A DNA stretch of 64,000 bases from Whitmania pigra (GCA_021613335.1 JAJTWR010000329.1:519001-583000), one strand, 5' to 3'. Numbered from the stretch's first letter, positions 1-16,943 are shown. Made by a program: numbers and translations. The notes: generated by a model from the sequence alone, not told the origin.

Positions 1-578
1 AAGTAATTAGTAATAATATGGTAATTATTTATATCATTATAAATATTATATAATATTATATAATTAATAAATAATATTAATAATTAATATAATATAAACC
101 CAATAGAGTCAAACCAGCATTGTCAGTACAAAAACCATTCAAAACGCTTTGAAATTTAAAATATAAATATTTTGAGCATTCACTATTACCTGAGGTCAAT
201 GGGTCCTAAGCCATTACAGCGTAACGCCTGGTAAACAAATGCAATCTCAGTGTGCCCCTCCAACAATTTCTGTTTGTCACCTTTCCTTTTTTTATCTGAA
301 CAAGTCATTTAAGCAGCTTGATCTTTATCAAGCAATTCACGAATCGTGTTATGGAACATGATCATGCACCTTAGTACTTTATAAATTACAATTTATATTA
401 CTTTAAATTTACAAAGCTAGAAAACAATTAAGAATACTCAAGAGTCAAAAAATGTATCACTTCTAAAACTTTATTAACAACATTAGCAGAATGTCTCATT
501 AATTGTTTAATCACTTGAGGTAAATTTGAAGAAAAGTTATAATATATCAAAGTTATAAATAAGTTATTCATTAACCAG
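1..578. other. AT-rich non-coding stretch upstream of the first exon
   Basis: No exon-like reading frame is visible here. The first 150 bases are simple AT-rich sequence. The stretch ends in an AG acceptor at 577-578, so at least its right part is probably the intron preceding the next exon. Confidence 0.5.
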
Positions 579-1371
579 GTTTAAGGGCAGCAGACAAAAA
601 CTGGTCCGCGAATCGATTCAAGTTTCTCAGGAGCAGCATTCAAAGCAGGAATCCTGTCCTCAGCAACCTGAGTATCAGCAGCAACAACAGCAACATCAAC
701 AACAGCAACAAGACATCAACGACAACTCATCAAAGCCAGGCGCCCAGCAACAAGTCCAAGCGTCAGTTTCAATCATAAACACCCATCGACCCCGAGAGGA
801 TTTCAAGCCAAACCCACCTGGGATTCTGAGAAACTCTCAGAACTATCAACACCGTCTCAGTAACTTCTCTCCACAAGAATCACTCGTTTTCAACACGATG
901 AGTGAGAAATCTGAAAGCGACAAATTCAAAATATCGAGATCTTCAAACTCCATAGTTAGCAACGACTACGCCAGAGAAATGTGGCCCATGGTTCCCCCTC
1001 CGAAGTTGTCGGGAGTCGAGGAGTGCGCGAGACCCGACAGTAGAACCGACGGTGCTCGGTCGAGTCTCTTTCAGTACGGAGACTCGGTGACTCTCATGAC
1101 TTCTACAGGTCAAGGCTCATCGGGGGCTCACTCGTGTAGGACCCTGCAACCCCGAGGGTCTGCCTTGGTAGAGCTGGAAGACGACACCCACATTTACGAG
1201 ACCCCGAAATATCTCAGGAGGGAAAAGGCTGCCACCATGCGACTTCAAAGCAAACCAGGCAGCTCCAAGGGCTTATACTGCCTCCCATCGACTCAGAGGG
1301 CTTCTGAGCACCCTCACCACACCTCGAGGACCTTGCCTAGAAACCCCACAACAGCTTCCTCCAAACCTTAG
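579..1371 (+). CDS. 3'-terminal exon of an unidentified protein with a Gln-rich segment
   Basis: The frame is open from the AG acceptor at 577-578 to TAG ending at 1371, giving about 263 residues. I infer a terminal exon because the frame starts without an ATG and ends in a stop with no good donor before it. The start is glutamine-rich (CAG/CAA codons at about 661-711). The rest is rich in Ser, Pro, Arg and charged residues, has no hydrophobic segment and no domain I recognise. A tyrosine-containing patch, DDTHIYETPKY, near 1183-1210 could be a docking or phosphorylation motif, and such low-complexity tails are common in the cytoplasmic parts of receptors and in scaffold proteins; this is speculation. 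GC content is clearly above the flanks, supporting coding. Upstream exons lie outside the window. An ATG at 898 would give a 157-residue ORF, but the frame continues upstream so I do not treat it as the true start. Confidence 0.55.
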
Positions 1372-5538
<4,167 letters not shown>

Positions 5539-6272
5539 TACGAGTTCGAAAGGAAACGTTGTTTTTTCTTAAATTAATGAAACAAATCGTTTTAAATTCT
5601 CAGGATATATGTTACACCTCCTCCTGACGATATCAACTTAAGGCTCTAACAAAAATCTCACTCATTGTCGTCACTCGGGACACGCTTGAGCGACCAGAAA
5701 TGGTAGTCGTAATCTTCAAAGTAACATTCAACCTTCAATGAATTGCACACTCCCAACTTACATTCTCTCAGATCTGAATATGCAAGAGCTAAAAATAGAT
5801 ATGAAATGTGACCGGCACCGTATTGTCACGCCCAGCCTTAATGAGTCAGAATGGTTGCTTCAGGGGTAACATCCAATGAACCGTGAATCCAATAAACCGT
5901 GAAAGCCCACAGATTGATTAACTGGACACTTCTATATTTCCACTCAATGAAAATTTATGATTTAGAAAATACTTGTGTCGATGTGATAAACTGATCTTTA
6001 ATTGATCTTGCACACGATTCATTAGCGTCCTTCAATTGAGCACCCGTCACGAATTTGTATTCACAGTTTTGAGTCATTAATAGGATGTCGTTGAAGGATT
6101 ATCGTGAAATTTACAGGAATTATTTGAAATATTTTACAGTGCAATTATTTTTTGAAGAAATTCTTCATTTTAAGAAAAGTGTTGTCATTCGTTCGTTCAT
6201 TCACTCATTTTCATTCCTTCTCTGATTATTGCATAACTTCTCATTTGCCGTTAATTTTGAATTTTTCATTGT

Positions 6273-6438
<166 letters not shown>

Positions 6439-6608
6439 CAATAATAATCTTCGCCATCGTCATCGTCATTATCTTTATCATCATCATCATCATCCAGTCA
6501 GCAGAATGGTTCAGTTTGATAATCCAGCACTTGGGACTCCTTCCAGCGAAGGTTTATGACTCATCTTTGTCTGCCTTCATCCTTACTCCATTCACTACTC
6601 CGGATAAT

Positions 6609-6692
6609 TAATAATAATAAAATAATAATAATAATAATATAATAATAATAATAAATAATAATAATAATAATAATAATAACAATAATAATAAT
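6609..6692. repeat. (AAT)n microsatellite, short and interrupted
   Basis: About 84 bp of AAT units broken by single-base slips. It lies 3' of the proton-channel stop codon. Confidence 0.85.
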
Positions 6693-6930
6693 ATTAATTT
6701 ATTGTTTTTTTTGTTATTGTTGCATGTTCCAATTAGCATTCAAAAACTCATGAAAAACGTTTGTGCCACAAAAATCTGAGAAGCAAACAGACGACTAATA
6801 TTGAAACATTAGTTCGTTAAAAAACGTTTACAAATCCTTTAAAATTTACAAAACAAAACTGCCATGTAAGATTGCTAATGACGCGGAGTGAACGTAGAGT
6901 GACGACGTGAGGAGTGAATTGCCGGAATAA

Positions 6931-9900
6931 TTAACTGGAGACGTTCGAGGGCATCTCAGACAACTTGGCTGAAGCAGACGACATGACGTGGTTGGTGAGA
7001 TCCTTTTTGCTCTCGGGAGTCATCACGAAACTTGGATTCTCTTCTTCTTTTTTCCAGTTGTCGGATTCGGCGGCCAGATCCGCACAATCATCAACGTCAT
7101 CGACGGAATTCTTCTCCACGTGGACGATAACATCGGCGATGTGCTTGTTGGATTGTGATTCGTCCAAGATGGCGTCGTCGTTGTTGGCTGTGAAAGTGAC
7201 GTAGTAGTTCTCGTCGATCGTCTCGAAGGGGGAGTTTCTCGATATTCTGTTGTTGTTGTTGTTGATTGGAGGCAGGCAGTTGGTCTTGCGCATGTCTCCC
7301 TTAGCCTGCGTGGATATGTTTTCCAGGGATGGAGTGTCGAAGATCTGATTCTCGACGAACGTCAGTGTCGTCTCGTCAGGCAGGAGTGGTCTCCTCGAGT
7401 TCGAAGGGACGGATGAACCAACGCTGGATGAGGACATCAACATGGTCATGCTCACCGACAGTTTCGCAACTGACGACAAGGCGTCCAACGTCGTAGTCAC
7501 GTGACATGGGTCTTGAACGAAAGAAAGACTAAGTGAATGAATGATTGAATAAATGAATGAATGGATGCATGGAAGCCTCTAACTGATTGTCGGTGAAGAA
7601 AGGAGATAATTTTTCACTCACGTTTCGGAGTGCAAGCAATTACGTCGGAGTGAGGAATGCCGGAACGAAGGCAAAGTTCCTTCAAGGCGTCGATTTGTTT
7701 CTATAAAAATAAAAGAAATACACGCTTGCTTCACCTGGTGACTATGGTGATTCATTCGTGACCTCATTGACTCAGTGACGCCCTTCGACTTGCGTCCGTT
7801 TCATTTTAAGACCACCGTGAAAACAAAATTCCGTTCCATGGAAAAAAAACTCAAACATTTCCCAATCCAATTCCGCTGTTTGGAATGGTTCTTAGAAATT
7901 AAATTTAGCCTTTGAGATTTTCAGGTTTTATTCTGTCAAATGATTGCTGAAAAAGCTTCACCAACCGTTCTTGACAACTTTTCACTTTCGAATGCCTCCA
8001 ACTTCTTCTCGGCTGCTCTTCTCGCTCGTTTCTGGAGTCGAATTCGAAACTCCTGTCGCTGCTTCACAGTCACCACGATTCCTGGAAAACAACAATCACC
8101 AATCATCTACAACAACACAATAACTACAACAACAACAATGTCATCATCATCATCACCAACAACAACGATAAAAGCATCGACTCCGAATTAATTAAGCAAA
8201 ACCGACCATCGACAACTCTGGCAATCCTCCAAAGCAACAAAATGACGAGAACAGCAGCAGCCTTTTGTCCTTCGTCTCCTGCAACACCACCGAGGAAGAT
8301 GAGGTCGATGGCGAAGGAGGAAGCGATGATGATGGCGTCGAAGATCTGCATTCATTCATTCATTCATTCATTCATTTTATTCTCGCAAATAGGCTACGTT
8401 GCATTCTCTTGTTATGCAGTGCCACGCGATAATTAATTAGATATATTAATAATTATATTATTATATATTTAATTATGTAATTGTACTGATTATTATATCA
8501 TAATAAATAATAATATAATATAATATATAATAATATTACTCCATTATATTATAAATTATTATTATAATAATTATAATATATAATATACAATAATATTTAT
8601 TTTTCGTAATTAAATGTTACTATGATTAAATGTTATCTCAATGTTGCTTCAAATAAACGTTACCTCAATTCTGTGCTTGCAAAATGTCCACCCCATGGCA
8701 ACAATTTTGACGAAATCCTGTGAATTTGCGGAGGAAATTATAATAAATTTATAAAATGCATATCGAGTTTTTAAAAGATTGAATGATCAAATAATTTAAA
8801 TTATTCAGTTATACAAGAAGTTTTTTGTGACAAGTTTGTTGGTTGTCACAAATAATTTTAAAGGTTTGAGTGAATTTACAATTTAGGAATAATATTTATT
8901 TGAAAGGTTATATGAAATACCTTTAATAAAATAATAAAATTAACTTTAAGAATCAAACTAATGAAATCAAAGGTGGTGATGATGATGCCAAAAAGTGACA
9001 TCTTTAAAAAAATTGAATTCATCCGACAATTTCTAATCACAGAAGTTGCATTTGTATTGAATTGTAGATATTTAAACAACAATGAAGAAATAGTATAATA
9101 ACATAATTATTATTGATATAGTATTTAATTACACAAGCAAAATAATTAGTTAAAAATAAAATGTAAATATCTACGACTGCTAAGCAAATATAAAACAAAC
9201 TGATGTAATCTTTATGATGTCTTGATGTAATAATTAAAACAAATTATAATTATAATCATCGATAAATACTTTTTAACAATTTTTCTTTTTGTATATTAAT
9301 TTTTAACAACTCCATAAACTCAATGACCTGAAGAAATATTTTAGGAATTCTTTTTCAAGAAATTCAAAGAGGAAACATAAATGGACTTTGAAATATGAGC
9401 TGAGAGTTAAAACGAAAATCTCATCGGTTGAATTAAGAAAAGAACTTGTAAGAGGTGTTACAAATATTACATAATTAACGTGCAATAAGTAATATATACT
9501 TAACAAAAATCACATATTATTTTTGAAGTAATTAAACTTTAATCAATGTTATATCATTAACCAGATATATATATATATATATAATATTACTTAATAGGGT
9601 ACAAATTTCGTGTAATTTTATAGATTTTGACTGTCAACCGCTCTAACAAAATGTTTTAATAATGCGCATTATCATTGTTGATATTTTTATTTTCACCATA
9701 AATATTTATATTATAGCAAATAATTATGTTACTCTTTTATTTAGAATAAATATAATATAACAATGTTAAACTGTAATAAATATAATAATATAAATTGTTT
9801 AATATTCGTAAAGTATATATTCAATTATTCAAAATATTTCTAGGCAATGACAATATTATGATATTTAATAGTATATATTTCATTGTGTATGTTTGATTAT

Positions 9901-12900
9901 ATATTTTTATTATATACTTAAGTAAATATATTACAATATAAAATATAAATATTTACTAATTTCTGCGTCAATAGCAGTTACGATGTTGTGTTTGTAGCAA
10001 TTAATTCACAATTTCTCAACGCAGCCCATTCCCAATAAAGGCGCGAAAGCTCGCTGAAGGCCGCAGACGTATCCTCAGAAGAACAATTTGCATATTGATG
10101 AGTTTTCTATCTATCAATTTTGTTCGATAAATTTCTTAAAAACATTTCATTTTCGCTTTTAATTTACAATTTCTTTTTTTTATACTTAAAAATATTTTAA
10201 ACATTCCAACTTAAAATATTAGCATCCTAAAAAAATTATTAAAAACTAAAATGCATTCTAATTCAGCGTGAAAGTTTTTTTTGTCAGGAAAAGGACGATA
10301 TAATTTAATCATAAATTATAATCAGATTCGTGTATATATAATTATCATATTCAGGATTGTATCAAACAATGATAACTTTGATAGTGAACTTTTGTGAGTG
10401 TTCTAAAAGTAAACACATTATTATTATAATTATAATTTATAATTAATATTTATAAATATAATAATTATTATTATATTTAATGATATATTATTAATATATA
10501 ATATAAAATAATATTATATATTATATATAATATAAAATAATATTATATAATAATAATTACAATAATAATTAATAATTATTATCATTAATTATCATTATTA
10601 TTATATTTAATAATTATAATAATAATTAATAATTATTATCATTAATTATCATGTTTAAATATATTAAATATATTAAATATAATAATAATAATTAATAATT
10701 ATTATCATTAATTATCATTATTATTAATTAATAATTATTATCATTAATTATCATTATTATTATATTTAATTATTATATTTATTATTATATTTATAAATAT
10801 TATATTATTTTTATATATATTATTATTATTATATTTATAATAAATATTATATTATTTATATATATATTATTATTATAATATTTATAAATATGTATATGAA
10901 ATAGATTGGCATTTATATTTTCTCGTAACATTTCAATCTTAGCTTCCTTTTTCAGGAAAATAAGGATTGAAAATTGCTCCACAAATCAATGTAATCGATG
11001 ACAAGTCTTCAAACGGACGGATGGTCAAGAAATGTTGAAGATTTGCTGGAATTTCGTCACATTTGTTTACATTTGCGAAATAATCTGCAGATAATTAGTT
11101 TTTTACATTTGTGAAAACATTCTATAGTCAATTATGTTTTTGTATTTGTGAAAATATTGTGTATTTAATTATTTTTATTTATTTGTGAAAATATTGTGTA
11201 TTTAATTTACTTTTTACGAAATCCAATTACGTAGAATGAACAACATTTGCTCTGGTTTCATCCTGTTTTAGAAGGAGAATTTGGAGCAGTTTGTGCGCAT
11301 ATTCGAGTGTGTATGTGATGATGAATGTATGTGGTGATGTGTGTATGTTGTGATCTGTATATGTGATGATGTGTGTATGTGATAATGTGTATATGTGATG
11401 ATGTGTACATGTGATGATGTGTGTATGTGCTGATGTGTGTACGCTGATGACATGCTCTCTGGTTGAATGTTATTTGCGTTTATTTGGAAACAGGGAAGTG
11501 AAACCATTAAGTTGTCACATTCGGCAAACTTTTCCAAAAAGGGGGTGGCGAAATAATTTCAATTTAGATTTTTAAATATGATGTCAGATTTAACATATAC
11601 ATTAAATTAAAAAGTTAAAATCAATCAAATTAATTTAAAATTTTAAATTCGAACAAATGGATCCACGTCAACGAACTATTTGTGCTGAAATTTTTGGTCG
11701 AAAACAAATTTCTGATGAATTGTTTGAGAAAATTTTGTGAAATTCTGAGATAACCCCACGTGCAACAGGCGCGAGTAAGTACTTAATTTCTATGTAATCC
11801 AATTTGATTCGTCACCAGTTATTAATACTTTCTGGTCAGATTTCGGAAAGTAAATTTAGTAAATTATCCAAATATAAATTTAATTTTTAATAGTGAAGAC
11901 GAAAGTAATTGTAAGGTATTTTTATTTATATTTTATATTTTTAGGTCACTTGATTATAGATTTATGTATAACTTGCATTTTTAAAACCTTTGAATAAGTT
12001 GATAATAATTAAACTGGTTAATAATAAAATGATAATGATAATATTTTTCGATTAGAACAAAAATGGAAGCACAACATTAACTAAAACTCTTAATCTCCGA
12101 CGATTTCAGCATGAGTCATAAGAAAACAGGCTGCAACTGACGCTTCATCAATGAGCGATTAAATTGCATCTCAGAAACCAAACTATCTTTTAATGCATCA
12201 GATCGGAACTATCATTGAATGAATCACGTAAACATTGAATGCATCATCTGGGACAAACCTCCACCACAAGAAAGCCAAGCAGAGCAATGCTTGCATAGTG
12301 CAACCCATGAGCCACATCCTTCATGACGTCATTGTCTGATTCTTCTTCCATTTCCAACCAGAAATGATCCGAAGGGGACGACGTTTTGCTGAGTCGATGT
12401 TGAGTTTCCACATGGGACTTGTTGATCTGGTTGCGAAGAACGCTCTCGTTGTTGAGTGTCGTTGTGTTCTGGAGTTTGATTGGACGTTTCGTGGTCATGA
12501 ATGCGGGTTGTTTGGGAGGGTCAGGGTGGTCCCGGAGGATTCTAAGGACGGTGTCGACATTGTGCCCTTTGTAATCGTGGAACTTCTCTGGGTGGCTGTG
12601 CCTGATGAACTCGATCAATTCAACCAGCTGCCTGTCACGCCGATGAAGTTTCTCTGCTCGACAGCATTCCAAGTATTTCATCTCAATTAGTTCATACCAC
12701 ATGTTTCATTCCAATTATTTACTTATCAGAGGTTAAATTTAAAACTTTGTCTTTTTGCATAATATAATTTAATTGACATAAATCGACATAAATTTTAACA
12801 TTAATAATTTGGATATTCGATGCAATGAAATAAAATGTGCTTTACGCTAAGAATTGTTTGATTAAAACCTTTGACAGAATTGAGGTCAAGAAGGATTTGT

Positions 12901-13628
12901 GCGATGACAATTCCTGCATCCAAGAGGACGATGACGCACAGGAGAATCTGAACTGGGTTGCTCTGCAGGAATTTTACGACTTTTTCCCGTTTGCTGAAAA
13001 TTTGAAACAAACCAAATGTAGGCTACGAATAAAGTATATAAAATGGAGTAAGAATGAAAAATATAAGATGACATAAGGAGGTGTAAAGTTGATGATCGAA
13101 TATCATTTTGAGGACCTGATGGGCAGCCGCTCGAAGGCATTCAACTCGTCCTCCAACAAATCCGAGTCTACGCTGTCGTTTTCCAGGTCGTGCAAGAATT
13201 TTGAATTTTTCAGGAAAGCAAAATTTACTTTGCATCTGTTGGAGCTGAAATATCGACACTTTGAGTTTTCATAACATTCAAATTGAGATCACCCACGGTT
13301 TAATTGAAATATTGTTATATTCATCCGGAAGCATGCATTCCAGACATTCGAATTCTCACGTAAATGAAGCCATCTGTACTGCTTCATAATTAACTTCACT
13401 GGAACAAAAATACCGAGTAATTTTGCAATAAAAAGGGCTCAGAGCAGAAGTAGCTCCAGCATCGGCAGGTTTTTCAAAGCCAGAAATTCTTGGCACATTA
13501 ATCCAGCAATTGTTTTTGCATTAGAGAAATTCATGTTGGAGAAAACAGGAAAATGTTTCTTACCATGCGCTGTGTTCCTGTTTAACGTTCCGTGAATCTC
13601 CGAAGACTTCCGACTTGATGGTTTTCAT
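6931..13628 (-). CDS. Voltage-gated proton channel (Hv1 family), nine exons, atypical S4
   Basis: A voltage-sensor-only channel of 577 residues. Exons: 13628-13564, 13244-13116, 12993-12846, 12681-12259, 8717-8664, 8345-8207, 8081-7966, 7700-7622 and 7511-6931; all phases agree. In this family the voltage sensor itself conducts H+ out of the cell. S1 (about 79-100) keeps the selectivity Asp (D90). S2 ends HYASIALLGFLVVE with H242 and E255. S3 keeps D276 and D287. S4 reads LVILLLWRIARVVDG, so only two gating arginines (R313, R316) remain; the first position is Leu310. Human F150, N214 and E119 correspond to Leu252, Asp319 and Gln97. Unusual lengths are a roughly 140-residue S1-S2 linker and a roughly 220-residue low-complexity tail after the short coiled coil (about 321-384). 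The N-terminus is acidic, as in Hv1. I chose ATG 13628 because it is the only in-frame ATG upstream of a phase-matched donor. Correspondence to human numbering is my hand alignment from memory. Confidence 0.9.
8718..12258 (-). other. 3.5-kb AT-rich intron of the proton-channel gene
   Basis: This intron separates the exon ending at the S2 glutamate from the S3 exon. It contains a complex AT satellite-like tract at about 10420-10870, with ATTATCATT-type motifs repeated, and an 18-bp GTGTATGTGATGATGT-type minisatellite at about 11302-11450. No nested gene was found. Confidence 0.75.
11302..11450. repeat. GT/GAT-rich minisatellite, about 18-bp unit
   Basis: Degenerate tandem units like TGTGTATATGTGATGATG, about eight copies. 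On the minus strand they give a His/Thr/Ser-rich spurious frame. Confidence 0.85.
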
Positions 13629-15295
13629 GCCGAATTTTCGATTCACTACGAAGCACAGGACCCAGCATCGTGAAATTCCGACAATTTTCCACGTTATGCG
13701 ACGAACTGGTCAACTTAGAGCCTTCTTAAACATGGCAAATGCATGCTTACTTTATGTAAATGAGGTCTTTCCGAGGAAGATTTGTTATTACTAATTGATT
13801 AATTTATTATTACTGTTGTTCATCACAATGGACTTATCATTTCAACGATTTAATCACCGATGATATATTTTATTCTAATTAATTATACCAAATTATTCCG
13901 AGTGCTAATTAATTCCTAAAAAAAAGCGGCAAACAAACTGCTGAAATGAAGTGAAAGCACGAAAATGAGACATTCTTAAAAGTGTCACAAGCAGCAAACA
14001 TTGGCGCCGCTAAAAATCTGAAGAAATATGATGAGTTGAGAAGAATTTGTTTGCTTAAAAAACGAGAGACGATGAATGTTTGATGAACGTTTTCGGGAAA
14101 ACCGAGAATATTTCATCAAAGCCAGGTTCACTTGATCCAAACGATCAACAACAGTTCGACGTTACCACCTCATCGAGTAAGTTATCATGACTTATGGTAG
14201 ACTCACGGTAGATACATCATTTCTTTGATAGTATCAATAATTATTATGACAATCGCCATATTTCAAGCGACCATTTATATTCGGCGGATTTATTTGAAAC
14301 ACAAACACGATCTAAATCCACTAAGAAATGATTGATTGATCAGCACAGGTTGAAGTTGGAAATGGTGAAAAGTTGCTTTTCGAAGGAGGCAGCAAAGGAA
14401 GCCCTTGTTATCGATCGCTGCCTGGTCTGAGGTTATATTCCCTTCATCTGCCTGCCCGCTATGCTTTCTTTCGTTTCCATTCGCATGCCAATTTATCTCT
14501 GGATTAAAAACATTGTAATGAATTATTTCACAAATAATCTCACAAAGCAACTTTATTTTCATACCATTTAATCAAACAATTTAAATGTTCATCTATTTTT
14601 GATTTTATATATTTGAATTTCTGTTATTAAATTTTTTAAGATGCGGTGAAATTATTTGTGAGGCTTTAACACAATTTTTAACGCTTAAGTTGTTCTAATC
14701 TTAAAATGTATTCTTTTTAGAGCTCATTGGCATTGAAATTCATAATTTTTAAGTAGTAATATTTTTATTTCAAAAAATATTCTCATTTATTGAATCCAAA
14801 TTTTGTTTCAAAATGTTTATAATGCCTTCAAAATCATGCAAATTTTTGATCGACTGGCGAATTCACTAACTGTGCGAGCGTAAATTTACAAGTGCGCAGC
14901 AAAAAGCTGAAGGTCTTCGTTACTTGAAAACAACTTAATCAACAACAGGGTAATAAGTTAATTGCTGTTAAAATGCTAAATTGTTGACCCAACAAAAAAT
15001 GTAAGACAACTCCATTAATCTATCAGCTGCAACTGCAACAACTCAAAGCAAATGCAACCTCAGCCACCAAAATTAAACTTAAATTCTTTTCTTTTGGCTT
15101 ATTTTTGTGCTTGAATAAAATTGCTCAAAGAAAAGCCATACTCAAAATAATAGTTGATACATGAGTACATAATGGTACTTACAGAAATGTATTATATTAA
15201 ATTTTAATATTATTAAAAATAAATTATATCCGAAGTTTAGCAGGAAAAAAGAAACATTACACATCAAATTAGTCAGATCACGTAAGGCATTGAGC
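13629..15295. other. Intergenic, no gene recognised
   Basis: This is the 5' flank of the proton-channel gene. A minus-strand frame at 14290-14562 (90 codons) has no recognisable domain and no convincing splice partners, so I do not call it. The rest is AT-rich and unique. Confidence 0.5.
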
Positions 15296-15423
15296 CAGGG
15301 CCGGATTTAACCAAGTTGAGGCCCACCAACTCTTATCTCTCCCTCAGAATCTTATTAGCAAAAAAAAAGGGTTTTCTGGTTGATAGGGTGCAGTGACACA
15401 ACCCTTAAATCCGGGACTGCCTG
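15296..15423. mobile_element. Short MITE-like element with GC-rich inverted ends
   Basis: The left end CAGGGCCGGATTTAA and the right end, read inwards as CAGGCAGTCCCGGATTTAAG, form imperfect inverted repeats around about 90 bp. The GC-rich ends contrast sharply with the surroundings. The style is that of non-autonomous hAT-like DNA transposons, but I see no clean target-site duplication. Confidence 0.45.
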
Positions 15424-15777
15424 AAACTATGCCGAGGGAATAAGTAAACCTAGGCTACCACCATTGGCGCAACTCTGATTTATAAAATCTCAAGCGAGGT
15501 ACTATAAAATATAACATGCAACAGTTTCAGTTATCTAGGTGTGCTTCATGTCCGTACTTGTAAAATCCTGTTTGAATGAGTTTTTTTGGCTGAGAATATG
15601 AACTTGCTGACATGCAATCGACATGTGTAATACACATGTGTGTACTTGCTGACATTCAATCGACATGTGTGTACGTCGTTTGCAGAACTTTGTAGCATGG
15701 TTTCGGTTTCATCGATTGTGTTGCTTCAGTTGACAAGGTTCTGATTCGGTTCTTGTCGAGATTAATTAATGATAATG

Positions 15778-15826
<49 letters not shown>

Positions 15827-15846
15827 CAACAATAATAATAATAATA

Positions 15847-15906
<60 letters not shown>
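15778..15906. repeat. (AAT)n microsatellite adjoining dispersed repeat copy 1
   Basis: About 130 bp of AAT units ending in CGTCGTCGTCTTCATCATC. It directly abuts the dispersed repeat that starts near 15931. Confidence 0.93.
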
Positions 15907-15930
15907 CGTCGTCGTCTTCATCATCATTAT

Positions 15931-16337
15931 TATAATTTAAGATATTTTATAAAAAGAATTTTGTCCTCATCGCGTTGTAGTTTCAATGTTTGTACTGATT
16001 ACAACCAGATTATTCAACTATTCAAGGAAATATGTTTAATGACATAAAAGCAGTTTAAAAGTTGCGAAAGACTCGAGTACATCAGAGCGATGTTTAACTT
16101 GGAGGAAGAGGAGGAGTAAGAGTATTCTCTTGAAAGCCGTAATGATTATCTCAAAGGAAATAGAGACAATTATCGTCACTTGGTTTAAAATGGGCAAATA
16201 TTAATAAATCGTTATTAACGAAAACATTTGAAGCGTCGAGAGGCTTTCAAATTGCAATTTTTCAATCGACATTTTAGGAGTGCTTCTCCTGATAAAATGT
16301 ATTTACATTTTTTAAATATAAGTCGTGAACTGTGGTT
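15931..16337 (+). repeat. Dispersed repeat, copy 1 (about 405 bp)
   Basis: This segment is clearly homologous to 24601-24967 over its whole length. Shared blocks include GATTACAACC(A/G)GATTATTCAA, AAAAGTTGCGAAAG and AATAAATCGTTATTA. It encodes nothing recognisable and is non-autonomous or ancient. Both copies are preceded by AAT arrays and GAC/GTC trinucleotides. Confidence 0.85.
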
Positions 16338-16463
16338 ATTTTATTAATCTTATATTGAAAAATTGTTATGGAAGATGAATTTGTTACCTTGGATCTGCTT
16401 TATAAATTGACTTTATAAATACTTAATGATTTACATAGGTCACATAAGTCAAGAAATTAAATA

Positions 16464-16943
16464 CAGTGGAACCCACTTAGCTCGACCTCGGTTAACTCGC
16501 CAACCTTATTAAGGCGACGTTTTTTAAGTGGAACCGCCAAATTTTTTCTTTGTCTTATTATTTTTTCATCGGTTATGTCGATGTTTTTACATTGCCGAAA
16601 CCTATTATCTCGAGCACAATAAAGGGCTGAATTTGCCACATTACATCAGTTACCTCGATCCCCATGACTAATCGTCGACTTTGAAGTGGAACAGCTCAAT
16701 TCCAACTTTGTAGCATTTTCTCATCGGTTATGTCGATTCGTTTATGTCGCCGAATCCAATTCATCCTTACTGATTTTGTTTAAAAGATAACACGCTGTAG
16801 CTATTCTGTTTTTTTTAATTTTATATTTTTTGTTCTAAAAATGTCTGGAGGTGTTAAGAGAAAATCGGACAGTCAGTCAATAGAGAGAAAAATGAAAGCG
16901 TTTTGGCAAACCCCTATGCCGGCGATATAAACGGGTTCGACTG
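16464..16943. mobile_element. Non-autonomous pogo/Tigger-like DNA transposon
   Basis: The element is flanked by TA dinucleotides at 16462-16463 and 16944-16945. Its ends are inverted repeats: CAGTGGAACCCACTTAGCTC on the left, and CAGTCGAACCCGTTTATATC read inwards from the right. CAGT(G/C)GAACCC ends with TA duplication are typical of pogo/Tigger (Tc1-mariner superfamily) elements. Near the right end a short frame (ATG at about 16840) encodes MSGGVKRKSDSQSIERKMKA, resembling the basic start of CENP-B/Tigger-type transposases, and stops after about 30 codons. I infer an internal deletion of a once-coding element. Confidence 0.7.

Noticed and set aside
12364..12690. 108-residue plus-strand ORF
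   Set aside because: It is the antisense shadow of the 423-bp proton-channel exon, which is confirmed by splice phases and S2 homology.
14290..14562. 90-codon minus-strand ORF
   Set aside because: No domain, no splice partners and composition like the surrounding non-coding DNA.
16457..16639. 60-residue minus-strand ORF
   Set aside because: It lies inside the subterminal part of the pogo-like element and is antisense to it.
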